A stretch of 7,465 nucleotides of DNA, taken from Acidobacteriota bacterium (lineage in GTDB: Bacteria; Acidobacteriota; Terriglobia; Terriglobales; Acidobacteriaceae). Shown here in pieces: positions 1 through 5,851 of this stretch (position 1 is its first letter; each line of letters opens with the position of its first letter). A model generated the notes under the pieces. The model ran no database searches. It saw nothing but the letters and a program-made list of their open reading frames with translations, and was not told where the DNA came from. Where the stretch lies: the NCBI GenBank assembly GCA_021778875.1, contig JAJYBT010000103.1, positions 1 through 7,465 on the forward strand. Reading direction: 5' to 3'. A program made the position numbers and the translations under genes.

Positions 1-60
1 AGGACGGCGTGCGCTGGAAGCGGAAGTAGCAAGAATTAAAGAGCAGGAGACCTTCCCCCT

Positions 61-606
61 ATGGAAGCGAATGAAGCGCAGGAATTGCAGGAGCACGCCG
101 AGCACGGGTCGCATGAGTCTGCGATGCGTCCGGTTGCTTTCACGATGAGCGTGCTGGCGGTGCTGGTGGCCGTGACGACGGTGCTGGGTCATCGCACACA
201 CACTGAGGCGGTGCTGGACCAGAACAAGGCCACCGACCAGTGGAACTTTTACCAGGCGAAGAAGATCCGCTCGAACGATACGGCGCTGATCACCGATCTG
301 TTGAGCGTGGTGACCATTGCTGACAAGGACACCGAACAGAAGATCGCGAAGGCCTATGCAGACCATCAGGCCAAGTGGATCGCCGATTTTAAAGACGAGC
401 AGGAAAAGGCCGAGGCGCTTGAAGTAAAGGTGGAGCAGGCCGAGGCGCGCGCCGATCGCTTTGACCTGGGCGAGGCACTGCTGGAGATTGGCCTGGTGAT
501 TACATCGGTGACGCTGCTGACGCGCAGCCGCGCCTATTGGTATTTCGGCATGGTGTTCGCGGCGATTGGGATTGCGTCGGCGGTGTCGGCGTACTCTCTG
601 AAGTAG
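61..606 (+). CDS. DUF4337 family membrane protein
   Basis: This is a 181-residue protein of the DUF4337 family, whose function is unknown. An acidic, His-containing N-terminal tail (residues 1-22) precedes a hydrophobic segment at about 24-43. A soluble middle section follows, with the family-typical stretch ATDQWNFYQAKKIRS at 57-71 and a charged, probably coiled-coil helix at about 93-135. Two further hydrophobic segments lie at about 137-154 and 159-178. The likely topology is three membrane helices with a helical domain between the first and second. A GGAG sits about 11 bases before the ATG, which is a rather long spacing. The next gene starts 61 bases downstream behind its own promoter-like element, so co-transcription is uncertain. 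The family assignment rests on recalled sequence features; no enzymatic role can be inferred. Confidence 0.85.
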   Translation: MEANEAQELQEHAEHGSHESAMRPVAFTMSVLAVLVAVTTVLGHRTHTEAVLDQNKATDQWNFYQAKKIRSNDTALITDLLSVVTIADKDTEQKIAKAYADHQAKWIADFKDEQEKAEALEVKVEQAEARADRFDLGEALLEIGLVITSVTLLTRSRAYWYFGMVFAAIGIASAVSAYSLK

Positions 607-633
607 CGCCGGAGCAGGCATGCGGGTCACCGT

Positions 634-645
634 TGGGCCGGCCCA
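634..645. promoter_or_regulatory. 12-bp perfect palindrome upstream of the lipoprotein gene
   Basis: TGGGCCGGCCCA is a perfect palindrome ending 7 bases before the proposed -10 element of the next gene, where a -35 region or an operator would lie. It could bind a dimeric regulator. A GC-only palindrome of this length can also arise by chance in GC-rich DNA. Confidence 0.25.
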
Positions 646-649
646 CGCG

Positions 650-658
650 TGGTAGACT
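650..658 (+). promoter_or_regulatory. Extended -10 promoter element, possibly for a leaderless mRNA
   Basis: TGG followed by TAGACT fits an extended -10 (TGn-TAnnnT). The hexamer ends 9 bases before the ATG at 668, so transcription would start only a few bases upstream of the start codon. No Shine-Dalgarno sequence is visible there. No good -35 hexamer is present at 16-18 bp spacing. Confidence 0.4.
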
Positions 659-667
659 AGCGGCGCA

Positions 668-1336
668 ATGAATGTCCGTTGGATGGCTTTACTGCTTCTT
701 GCCGGCTGCGCCCCGATTCTTGCGCAGGCCCCCACACATGCCGCGCACCCTGCGCACCCTGCGCCCCGGAGCTTTGCAAACAAGCTTGGTTTTACGTATA
801 CCTTTCCTGCTGACTGGGATGTGGTGGACATGAGCTCGACGCTGCCGGAGGCTCGGCTGCAGGCGCAGCAAAGCGCGACGAGCGAGACGGAAAAGCAGGG
901 CGCGGCCTGTATTCAGATTGCGCTGAGCGCGCGTCATGGCAGCCCGACATCGACGGTGGTGGCCCTGGTGCTGCCGTTTTCATGCCTGGGTTCGGTGATG
1001 ACGGACAAGGATATTCCCGGCATGGCGGCTGGCGCGGTGGAGGGCATCCAGCAGAACATGGATTTGACCTCGGAGCCGCAGTATGGCTCGTATGCGCTGG
1101 GCAGCCACACGGTGTGGATTGAGCGGGTGAAGGGCACGCTCAAGGCGAATCCACAGGCACAGTACACGGTGGAGACGGTGTGCAGCCTGGTGAAGAAGGG
1201 CGCGGTGTGCTGGATGGCGATGGCCGCCGATGACGCGGCGCTGGCGACTTTTGAAAAGGGCAAAGTGACGCTGGACGGAGAGACGCCGAAGGCGCTGGTG
1301 CCGGCGACGGCGTTTGACACGAAACCTGCCCAGTGA
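668..1336 (+). CDS. Putative secreted protein or lipoprotein of unknown function
   Basis: This is a 222-residue exported protein that I do not recognise. The N-terminus is a short signal peptide: a hydrophobic core at residues 6-13 followed by LLAGC, a plausible lipobox with Cys14 as the lipidated residue. Cleavage by signal peptidase I after AQA (residue 21) is the alternative. A His/Ala/Pro linker (about 23-33) follows, encoded by a tandem 9-bp DNA repeat. The mature part starts with a GFTYTFPADW motif (41-50) and looks like a compact mixed alpha/beta domain with four Cys (81, 106, 172, 181) that could form disulfides in the periplasm. No catalytic motif is visible. The ATG lies directly behind an extended -10 element with no ribosome binding site. 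The following 400 bases lack a convincing gene, so this appears to be a single-gene unit. Confidence 0.8.
   Translation: MNVRWMALLLLAGCAPILAQAPTHAAHPAHPAPRSFANKLGFTYTFPADWDVVDMSSTLPEARLQAQQSATSETEKQGAACIQIALSARHGSPTSTVVALVLPFSCLGSVMTDKDIPGMAAGAVEGIQQNMDLTSEPQYGSYALGSHTVWIERVKGTLKANPQAQYTVETVCSLVKKGAVCWMAMAADDAALATFEKGKVTLDGETPKALVPATAFDTKPAQ
743..760 (+). repeat. Tandem 9-bp repeat (GCGCACCCT x2) inside the exported protein gene
   Basis: Two exact copies of GCGCACCCT are followed by a partial third copy (GCGCCCC). In frame they encode the AHPAHPAP part of the linker after the signal peptide. The 9-bp unit keeps frame, so copy-number change would lengthen or shorten the linker by three residues. 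Confidence 0.7.
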
Positions 1337-1413
1337 GCAGGCGCAAGCGGCTGAATCTGCGGGCGATGGCCGTCCGGCGATGTGCAACGCCGTAGTAAAG
1401 CCGCAGGTCTGCG

Positions 1414-1422
1414 TGCTATGCT
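1414..1422 (+). promoter_or_regulatory. Extended -10-like element upstream of the short ORF and aminotransferase
   Basis: TGC followed by TATGCT is an extended -10-like match. Transcription would begin near 1429, giving a long leader before the aminotransferase ATG at 1739. No -35 match is visible at 16-18 bp spacing, so this is a weak call. Confidence 0.25.
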
Positions 1423-1440
1423 CAGGCCAGCGGAAACCTT

Positions 1441-1581
1441 ATGCAAACGCACGCCACAGACTCTGCAGGGGTGCCGGCGGCCAAGCGCTGGTCGCGGTCG
1501 CGCGCGCGTTGCATCTGCCCGCGGCGCCATCTGCGCGTGCTGCCTATCCGCACGCGACCTAGCCTCTTCGGCGGCGACTAG
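1441..1581 (+). CDS. Candidate 46-residue Arg-rich short ORF (possible leader peptide)
   Basis: An ATG about 12 bases after a possible transcription start opens a 46-codon frame ending at TAG. Nine of the 46 residues are Arg, concentrated at residues 16-39, with a CIC pair at 24-26. There is no good Shine-Dalgarno (only GGAAA upstream), and Arg richness is expected by chance in GC-rich noncoding DNA. The reason to list it is position. It lies upstream of an aminotransferase of the ornithine/acetylornithine group, and its stop codon falls in the loop of a stem-loop, as in attenuation leaders. It may equally be noncoding. Confidence 0.18.
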   Translation: MQTHATDSAGVPAAKRWSRSRARCICPRRHLRVLPIRTRPSLFGGD

Positions 1582-1599
1582 CTGCACGGCTGCCGAAGA
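1565..1599 (+). promoter_or_regulatory. Stem-loop 1 in the aminotransferase leader
   Basis: TCTTCGGCGGC (1565-1575) pairs with GCTGCCGAAGA (1589-1599), giving 11 pairs including one G-U, around a 13-base loop. The stop codon of the candidate short ORF (1579-1581) lies in the loop. No U-tract follows, so it is not a classical terminator. Confidence 0.4.
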
Positions 1600-1613
1600 T
1601 CCTCGCCCGCATT

Positions 1614-1633
1614 GCGCACCCGTCCGGGTTCGC
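1614..1633 (+). promoter_or_regulatory. Stem-loop 2 in the aminotransferase leader
   Basis: GCGCACCC (1614-1621) pairs with GGGTTCGC (1626-1633) with one C-T mismatch, around a GTCC tetraloop. It is short and GC-rich, and its significance is uncertain. Confidence 0.25.
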
Positions 1634-1643
1634 GGAATTCGAT

Positions 1644-1664
1644 GACCCCCACACCGCCGGGGTC
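1644..1664 (+). promoter_or_regulatory. Stem-loop 3 in the aminotransferase leader
   Basis: GACCCC (1644-1649) pairs perfectly with GGGGTC (1659-1664) around a 9-base loop. It is the third hairpin in under 110 bases and lies about 60 bases before the ribosome binding site. No U-tract follows it. Confidence 0.3.
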
Positions 1665-1725
1665 CGTGGCCGTGCTCCACTCATTCATTCGCAAAGGGAG
1701 CCGCGGCCGCACAACCTGATCTGCC

Positions 1726-1731
1726 GAGGAG
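1726..1731 (+). promoter_or_regulatory. Ribosome binding site of the aminotransferase gene
   Basis: GAGGAG lies 7 bases before the ATG at 1739. It is the best Shine-Dalgarno match on the + strand of this window and supports that start codon. Confidence 0.8.
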
Positions 1732-1738
1732 ATCCAAG

Positions 1739-3133
1739 ATGACCAAGCAAGAATTGCATGCGCAATACGGGCCCAAGCTCGTTTGTACTCTGCCGGGACC
1801 AAAGGCCAGGGCCGCTGTTGAGGCGGATACGCGGCTGATTTCGCCCAGCTACACGCGCTCCTATCCGCTGGTTGCAAAGCGCGGCCGTGGCATTCGTGTG
1901 GAAGACGTGGATGGGAACGAGTTTCTGGATTTTGCCGCGGGCATTGCGGTGACGTCCACCGGCCACTGCCACCCTGAGGTGGTTGCGGCGATTCAGAAGC
2001 AGGCTGCCGAACTGATTCACATCTCCGGCACGGACTTTTACGACGAACATCTTACCGATCTGGCTGAGAAGCTTTCTTCCGTGGCGCCGATGCCGGGGCC
2101 GCACAAGTTTTTCTATGGCAACTCCGGCGCAGAGGCCGTGGAGTGCGCGCTCAAGCTGGCGCGTTATCACACAGGCCGCCAGCATGTGATTGCGTTTCTG
2201 GGTGCATTCCACGGGCGCACGATGGGCGCACTGTCGCTGACCGCGTCCAAGCCGCAGCAGAAGCGCCGCTTCTCGCCGCTGGTGCCGGGCGTCACGCATG
2301 TGCGCTATCCCTATGCGTATCGCGGATGCACGGGCGGCCCGCAGGAGGAAGAAGCGTTTGCCATGGGCTGCGCGCGCTACATCGAGGAGAAGCTCTTCAA
2401 GACGATTCTTGCGCCGGAAGAGGTGGCCGCGATTTTTGTGGAGCCCATCCAGGGCGAGGGCGGCTACGTGGTTGCGCCCACGAACTTCCTGCGCGAGCTG
2501 CGTGCCATCTGCGACAAGTACGGCATTCTGCTGGTGGTGGACGAGGTGCAGTCGGGCGCGGGGCGCACGGGCAAGTGGTGGGCCATTGAGCACTCCGGTG
2601 TGCAGCCGGACATCGTGTGCATGGCCAAGGGCATCGCCAGCGGCATGCCGCTGGGCGTCTGCATGAGCCGCGCGGACGTGATGGACTGGGTGCCGGGCTC
2701 GCATGCTTCGACGTTTGGCGGCAACCCGGTGTCGATTGCGGCGGCGCTGGCGACGTTCGACATCCTGGAGCGCGAGGCGATTGACAACGCGGCAAAGGTG
2801 GGCGGCAAGATTCTGGAGCGCCTGAACGGATGGAAGAAGACGCATGCGCTGGTAGGCGACGTGCGCGGCCGCGGCCTGATGATCGGCGTCGAGCTGGTGA
2901 AGGACAAGACCACGCGCGAACCGGCTGGCGCGCTGCGCAACCGTGTGGAGGAGCTGGCCTTTGAGCGCGGCCTGATGATCCTGGGCTGCGGCGAGACATC
3001 GATCCGGTTGTGTCCGCCGCTGGTGGTGAACGAGCATGAAGCCAACGTCGCGCTGGACATCCTGGAAGATGCGCTGACGCAGGTGGAGAAGGAGTTCGCA
3101 CAGGCCGGGGCGCTGGCGGGAGCCTCAGCGTAA
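1739..3133 (+). CDS. Class III PLP-dependent aminotransferase (acetylornithine/ornithine/GABA aminotransferase group)
   Basis: This is a 464-residue fold-type I aminotransferase that moves an amino group, usually from an omega-amine, to a 2-oxo acid such as 2-oxoglutarate in the cytosol. The full class III core is present: SGAEA phosphate-binding segment at 129-133, GAFHGR at 155-160, EPIQGEGG at 235-242, VVDEVQSGAGRTG at 266-278 with Asp268 for the cofactor nitrogen, and MAKG with the Schiff-base Lys297. STFGGNP follows at 324-330, and Arg423 in SIRLCPP probably binds the substrate carboxylate. It is longer than ordinary ArgD (about 400 residues), with an insertion near 190-215 (PYAYRGC onward). 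That points to the subfamily often annotated as acetylornithine aminotransferase family, which also includes archaeal ornithine aminotransferases and broad amino acid racemases. No arginine genes lie nearby, so substrate is undetermined. The ATG has a good ribosome binding site, and a hairpin follows the stop. Confidence 0.93.
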   Translation: MTKQELHAQYGPKLVCTLPGPKARAAVEADTRLISPSYTRSYPLVAKRGRGIRVEDVDGNEFLDFAAGIAVTSTGHCHPEVVAAIQKQAAELIHISGTDFYDEHLTDLAEKLSSVAPMPGPHKFFYGNSGAEAVECALKLARYHTGRQHVIAFLGAFHGRTMGALSLTASKPQQKRRFSPLVPGVTHVRYPYAYRGCTGGPQEEEAFAMGCARYIEEKLFKTILAPEEVAAIFVEPIQGEGGYVVAPTNFLRELRAICDKYGILLVVDEVQSGAGRTGKWWAIEHSGVQPDIVCMAKGIASGMPLGVCMSRADVMDWVPGSHASTFGGNPVSIAAALATFDILEREAIDNAAKVGGKILERLNGWKKTHALVGDVRGRGLMIGVELVKDKTTREPAGALRNRVEELAFERGLMILGCGETSIRLCPPLVVNEHEANVALDILEDALTQVEKEFAQAGALAGASA

Positions 3134-3157
3134 ACAACACACCCGAAAAACACCACA

Positions 3158-3195
3158 CAGATGCCGCGCCGGATGCAACGTCCGCGCGGCATTTG
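3158..3195 (+). terminator. Strong hairpin after the aminotransferase gene, likely terminator
   Basis: CAGATGCCGCGC (3158-3169) pairs with GCGCGGCATTTG (3184-3195), giving 12 pairs with one G-U. Beyond a bulged C, an inner GGA/TCC stem closes a 7-base loop. It starts 24 bases after the stop codon at 3133. The bases after it (GCGCGTTTGG) are only weakly T-rich, so termination may be inefficient and allow read-through into the next gene. Confidence 0.5.
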
Positions 3196-3230
3196 CGCGT
3201 TTGGCGCGTTGCGGCTGAGAATGGTGTGCG

Positions 3231-3716
3231 ATGGAGTGGCTGGAACAAAAGCGCGTCAAGTGGCTGGAGCGGGCACTGGGCCGTCTCGACCGGGTGGCCG
3301 AACGGCGCGGGCGCGCGGAGAGCTTGCCTGCGCATCTTGCGACGGGCATGGAGGGCGAGGACGCCGCATTCTTCCATCTGCGGCGCAAGGGCTATACGAT
3401 GGTGGCGCGGCGGTGGTCGTCGGGCGATGTGCCGGGAGACGTGGACCTGATTGCGTGGCAGGGGACCTTGCTGTGCTTCATTGAAGTGAAGACGCGCACC
3501 GCACGCGATATGACTCCCGCTGAGGTTGCCGTGGACTCGCACAAACGGCAGACGCTGCGCAGGCTGGCGCGGCGCTATGTGCGCCAGTTGCCGCAGGAGA
3601 CTCCGCCGCAGGTGCGCTTTGATGTGGTGAGCGTGTATCTTGTGCCGGGCGCGGAGCGGCAGATCGAGCACTTCGAGGCTGCGTTCGGATGGAGCGAAGA
3701 ACGCGAGCGGGAGTGA
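3231..3716 (+). CDS. yraN: YraN/UPF0102 family protein, nuclease-like fold
   Basis: This is a 161-residue member of the UPF0102 (YraN) family, predicted to have the restriction-endonuclease-like fold; the cellular role is not settled. Family motifs occur in order: a TGMEGEDAAFFHL helix at about 38-50 with Glu43, KGY at 53-55, GDVDLIA at 69-75 with the metal-ligand candidate Asp72, and FIEVKTR at 83-89 with the Glu85-x-Lys87 pair. RFDVVSV at 129-135 and an amphipathic C-terminal part complete the domain. Family members usually begin close to the TG..GE motif. This one has about 38 extra, mostly basic residues in front. Met40 would be an alternative start but would cut into the conserved motif. 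No clear Shine-Dalgarno precedes the ATG at 3231. It follows the aminotransferase by 97 bases and faces the cytochrome gene tail to tail. Confidence 0.88.
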   Translation: MEWLEQKRVKWLERALGRLDRVAERRGRAESLPAHLATGMEGEDAAFFHLRRKGYTMVARRWSSGDVPGDVDLIAWQGTLLCFIEVKTRTARDMTPAEVAVDSHKRQTLRRLARRYVRQLPQETPPQVRFDVVSVYLVPGAERQIEHFEAAFGWSEERERE

Positions 3717-3741
3717 GCAGGGCCGCGATAGGTCTGCGGTT

Positions 3742-3776
3742 TCCCACATCTCAAAATCGAGATGCGGTACACCCGG
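3742..3776 (+). repeat. Hairpin repeat, copy 1 (TCTC-AAAATC-GAGA family)
   Basis: The arms CCACATCTC (3744-3752) and GAGATGCGG (3759-3767) flank the loop AAAATC. Eight of nine positions pair, with one A-C mismatch. A GGTACACCCGG tail follows. The copy lies between two convergent genes, 25 bases after the yraN stop. Two related copies occur near 5852 and 5919 in the same orientation. Confidence 0.8.
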
Positions 3777-3788
3777 CGTCCGGCCGGG
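3772..3788. terminator. GC hairpin between convergent genes, candidate bidirectional terminator
   Basis: CCCGGC (3772-3777) pairs with GCCGGG (3783-3788) around a 5-base loop. It sits 6 bases from the cytochrome stop codon on the - strand and 55 bases from the yraN stop on the + strand. It lacks a T-tract on either side, so activity as an intrinsic terminator is unproven. Its left arm overlaps the end of repeat copy 1. Confidence 0.35.
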
Positions 3789-3794
3789 CTATGT

Positions 3795-5444
3795 CTACTG
3801 AAGCCGCCACGGAGAACGCTCGAACCAGTGACCCATCGCCACTTCTGCCCATGCCGTCGATTTGTCTTTGTGACAGGAAGTACATGGATTGGGGATGTTG
3901 TATTTGTCCGTCATGGCGGGTGAGATGAACCGGAAGGTATGGGCGTGGACATAGGCGCCGGGAACGCCTTCACTCTCGATCTCCGGCATATGGCAGGCTA
4001 CACACTCGCTTCCAGGACTGCCGTCCTTATGGTGGGTATGCGCTTCAAGACTCGCTGTACGCGGCCCGTGCGGGGACATGGGGCCATGGCAGTCCAGGCA
4101 GATTTGGTTTGCGGGCTTGATAAGCTGCGCGTAGTTTCCAGTGCCATGCACATCATGGCAATCGAAGCAGGTGATGTTGTGACGGTACATCACGCTCTGC
4201 ACGAAATCGTTCCCTTGCATACGGTTCTTGTGCGCGGTGCAGTCCGGAAAGTAATAGAAATCAGTCTGCCCGAGCGTGCAGTTTTCCAGTCTCCAGAAGT
4301 CTTGTAGCTTAAGGCCCACACGATAGCCGACCGGCCAGTCGTAATCCTTTCCTTCAATGGGATTGGTTAGCGGCCGTCCCTGCGAGTGGCACTGGATGCA
4401 GGTGTCGTTCGCCGTCACAGAATCCATCTGGGCCGGATTCAGGATATTGCTCCGCGTGGGATGCTCCACATGCGCGCTGCCGGGGCCGTGGCAACGCTCG
4501 CAGCCGACGTTCCACTCTGCAACCTGCCTGGTGTGGATGTTGTAATCGACGGAATGGCAACCGTCGCAGGTTGGACCAGTGGGCCGCTGCATGTTGGTCG
4601 GCGGATAGAGGTGCGCCCACCAGTCGGCTCCGTGTGCAGGGATCACATATTTGAGCCATTTGTGATTGCCAATGTCCCACTGCACGGGCAAGGGAAAGTA
4701 GTCATTGCCAACTTTGGTAAAGTAGCGCTGCTTCCAGATACTGCCGTAGACGAAGGCGACCTGATCCTTAGTAAACGGCGCTACATGGTTGGTTGCAGGA
4801 TCGGGGAAAATGGCATCGGGATGTGTCCGCGGATCGCGCACCACGTTGGCCATCGGCGTCTTCTTCCAGCGCTCGTAAATATCGGCATGGCACCTGGCGC
4901 AGGTCTCGGAGCCGACATAGTGGGCCGAGGTCATCGTGGCGGTTTGTTGCTGTGATTCCGCTCCTGAGAGAGGACGAAGGCTGCGCACAAAGAGCGCGAG
5001 GCGCCAACTCTCCGGGCCTGAGATTCTGTGCGCGCTGCCGAGGGCCGGCATTCCACTAAGTTGGACCCCGTTTTCAATGATGTAGTGGATCTCTCCATCT
5101 GTCATGTCTTGGGTTGCGGAAGCGCGCAGGTCCGGGACACGCGGATACTCATGCAATCCGATTTGTGTCCTGCCGCTGTCGTCGATTCCATGACAGACAG
5201 CGCACCGCGTCAGAAAGTCCTCGCGCCCCTGTTGCAAGGCCTGGGAATCGCCGATGAAAGGGTTTTTCTTGCGGCGTTCATACCGGGGAATGGCCAGGTT
5301 TCGCAGGCTGCGCGCTACGGCGGTCTCAAACGCCGATGGCTTGGAAGCAGCGCGGAAGCCCCGCAGCATCAGGAACGTCAGACAAAGTAGTCCAAGGGCC
5401 AGGAACCCGAAGATTGTCGCGAGAATTGGCTTCCATGACCGCAT
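3795..5444 (-). CDS. Membrane-anchored nine-heme c-type cytochrome (class I cytochrome c domain plus cytochrome c554-like region)
   Basis: This is a 549-residue multiheme cytochrome predicted to sit in the periplasm on an N-terminal anchor (hydrophobic residues 7-27) and to carry electrons. It has nine CXXCH heme sites. CAVCH (81-85) belongs to a monoheme class I domain, with Met132 in SGMP as likely sixth ligand. The other eight start at residues 182, 293, 315, 349, 426, 449, 481 and 521. SETCARCHADIYERW (179-193) and MQGNDFVQSVMYRHNITCFDCH (409-430) are typical of cytochrome c554/doubled-CXXCH proteins. Many relatives continue into TPR or HEAT repeats after the last heme; this one stops 24 residues after CTSCH. 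Its partner and substrate are unknown. AAGGA lies about 10 bases before the ATG, behind an extended -10-like element, which suggests transcription separate from iscX, 159 bases upstream. Confidence 0.9.
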   Translation of the reverse strand: MRSWKPILATIFGFLALGLLCLTFLMLRGFRAASKPSAFETAVARSLRNLAIPRYERRKKNPFIGDSQALQQGREDFLTRCAVCHGIDDSGRTQIGLHEYPRVPDLRASATQDMTDGEIHYIIENGVQLSGMPALGSAHRISGPESWRLALFVRSLRPLSGAESQQQTATMTSAHYVGSETCARCHADIYERWKKTPMANVVRDPRTHPDAIFPDPATNHVAPFTKDQVAFVYGSIWKQRYFTKVGNDYFPLPVQWDIGNHKWLKYVIPAHGADWWAHLYPPTNMQRPTGPTCDGCHSVDYNIHTRQVAEWNVGCERCHGPGSAHVEHPTRSNILNPAQMDSVTANDTCIQCHSQGRPLTNPIEGKDYDWPVGYRVGLKLQDFWRLENCTLGQTDFYYFPDCTAHKNRMQGNDFVQSVMYRHNITCFDCHDVHGTGNYAQLIKPANQICLDCHGPMSPHGPRTASLEAHTHHKDGSPGSECVACHMPEIESEGVPGAYVHAHTFRFISPAMTDKYNIPNPCTSCHKDKSTAWAEVAMGHWFERSPWRLQ

Positions 5445-5474
5445 GGGCGGATGGTCCTTCTGTTTGCTCCTGAC

Positions 5475-5483
5475 AATCTACCA
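5475..5483 (-). promoter_or_regulatory. Extended -10 promoter element for the cytochrome gene
   Basis: On the - strand TGG-TAGATT fits an extended -10. Transcription would begin near 5468, giving a leader of about 24 bases that contains the AAGGA ribosome binding site. The motif is almost the same as that before the exported protein gene (TGG-TAGACT). No convincing -35 hexamer is present. Confidence 0.4.
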
Positions 5484-5603
5484 GAAATAAGGTTGTCCCA
5501 TCATCGGCGCAGTTTCATCGCGTCGTTTGCGGCAAGGTGGGATGGAATCCAAAACCGCAGTCGAGTCGGAAGAGATCAATCGAAGGGCGTGTTTGCGCGT
5601 CAG

Positions 5604-5822
5604 TTATCCTTGCGCGTCCTGGTGCTCTTCGTGCCAGGCCATCTGGATGGCTTCGAGGCGCGCTTCGTTGGACTTTGCCGGGTCGTCGGCGAAGCCTTCG
5701 AGCTCCGTGACATAGCGATGCAGGTCAGTGAAGCGGACGGTGAGCGGGTCGATGTCAGGAAATTTTTCCTGTAGCTGAATGCCGATTTCTTCGGCTTCGG
5801 TCCAGAGAATCTCGCGCGGCAT
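5604..5822 (-). CDS. iscX: IscX, Fe-S cluster assembly accessory protein
   Basis: This 72-residue acidic protein matches IscX (YfhJ) along its whole length. Visible features are LWTEAEEIGIQL (6-17), the PDIDPLTVRFTDLHRYVTEL block (22-41), GFADDPAKSNEARLEAI (43-59) and the terminal WHEEH. In the family, IscX binds iron and the cysteine desulfurase IscS at the site used by ferredoxin and frataxin, and it tunes the rate of cluster assembly on IscU in the cytosol. A strong Shine-Dalgarno (AAGGAG, 6 bases from the ATG) supports the start. It is the last gene of the isc cluster, as in proteobacteria, but is separated from fdx by 130 bases carrying two hairpin repeats. Its own strong ribosome binding site would allow independent translation of a processed mRNA. 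The family assignment is firm. Confidence 0.93.
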   Translation of the reverse strand: MPREILWTEAEEIGIQLQEKFPDIDPLTVRFTDLHRYVTELEGFADDPAKSNEARLEAIQMAWHEEHQDAQG

Positions 5823-5828
5823 GTTTCT

Positions 5829-5834
5829 CTCCTT
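5829..5834 (-). promoter_or_regulatory. Ribosome binding site of iscX
   Basis: On the - strand AAGGAG lies 6 bases before the ATG of iscX. It is the strongest Shine-Dalgarno in the - strand operon, stronger than that of fdx. Confidence 0.8.
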
Positions 5835-5851
5835 CGGCTAAGCTCGTTCAT

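Larger units (their letters stand above)
1337..1738 (+). other. 402-base gap holding a candidate structured leader for the aminotransferase gene
   Basis: No ORF here resembles a known protein. The gap holds an extended -10-like element at 1414-1422, a short Arg-rich ORF at 1441-1581, three successive stem-loops (1565-1599, 1614-1633, 1644-1664) and a good ribosome binding site at 1726-1731. This arrangement would suit a regulated 5' leader of about 300 bases, but each element alone is weak. I see no recognised riboswitch core. Confidence 0.4.

Noticed and set aside
1..60. Possible tail of an upstream + strand gene ending at the TAG at 27-29 (reads DGVRWKRK) or another frame
   Set aside because: Only eight codons are visible and a second frame also stays open past 60; nothing identifies the protein, so no feature is called.
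934..1680. Long open frame on the - strand (248 codons) across the exported protein gene and the gap
   Set aside because: It lies antisense to a gene with a clear signal peptide, its product is low-complexity Arg/Ala/Pro-rich, and no protein family is recognisable; typical of GC-rich shadow frames.
1685..3037. 450-codon open frame on the - strand antisense to the aminotransferase
   Set aside because: Its composition is His/Arg/Ala-rich with no motif, while the + strand encodes a full catalytic class III aminotransferase.
2397..3749. 450-codon open frame on the - strand antisense to the aminotransferase and yraN
   Set aside because: It is Pro/Arg/Ser-rich without a recognisable domain and spans two well-supported + strand genes; a shadow frame.
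4237..4243. CTAHK at cytochrome residues 402-406 as a tenth heme site
   Set aside because: The spacing and the residue after His do not form CXXCH, and the position corresponds to a non-heme loop motif in relatives.
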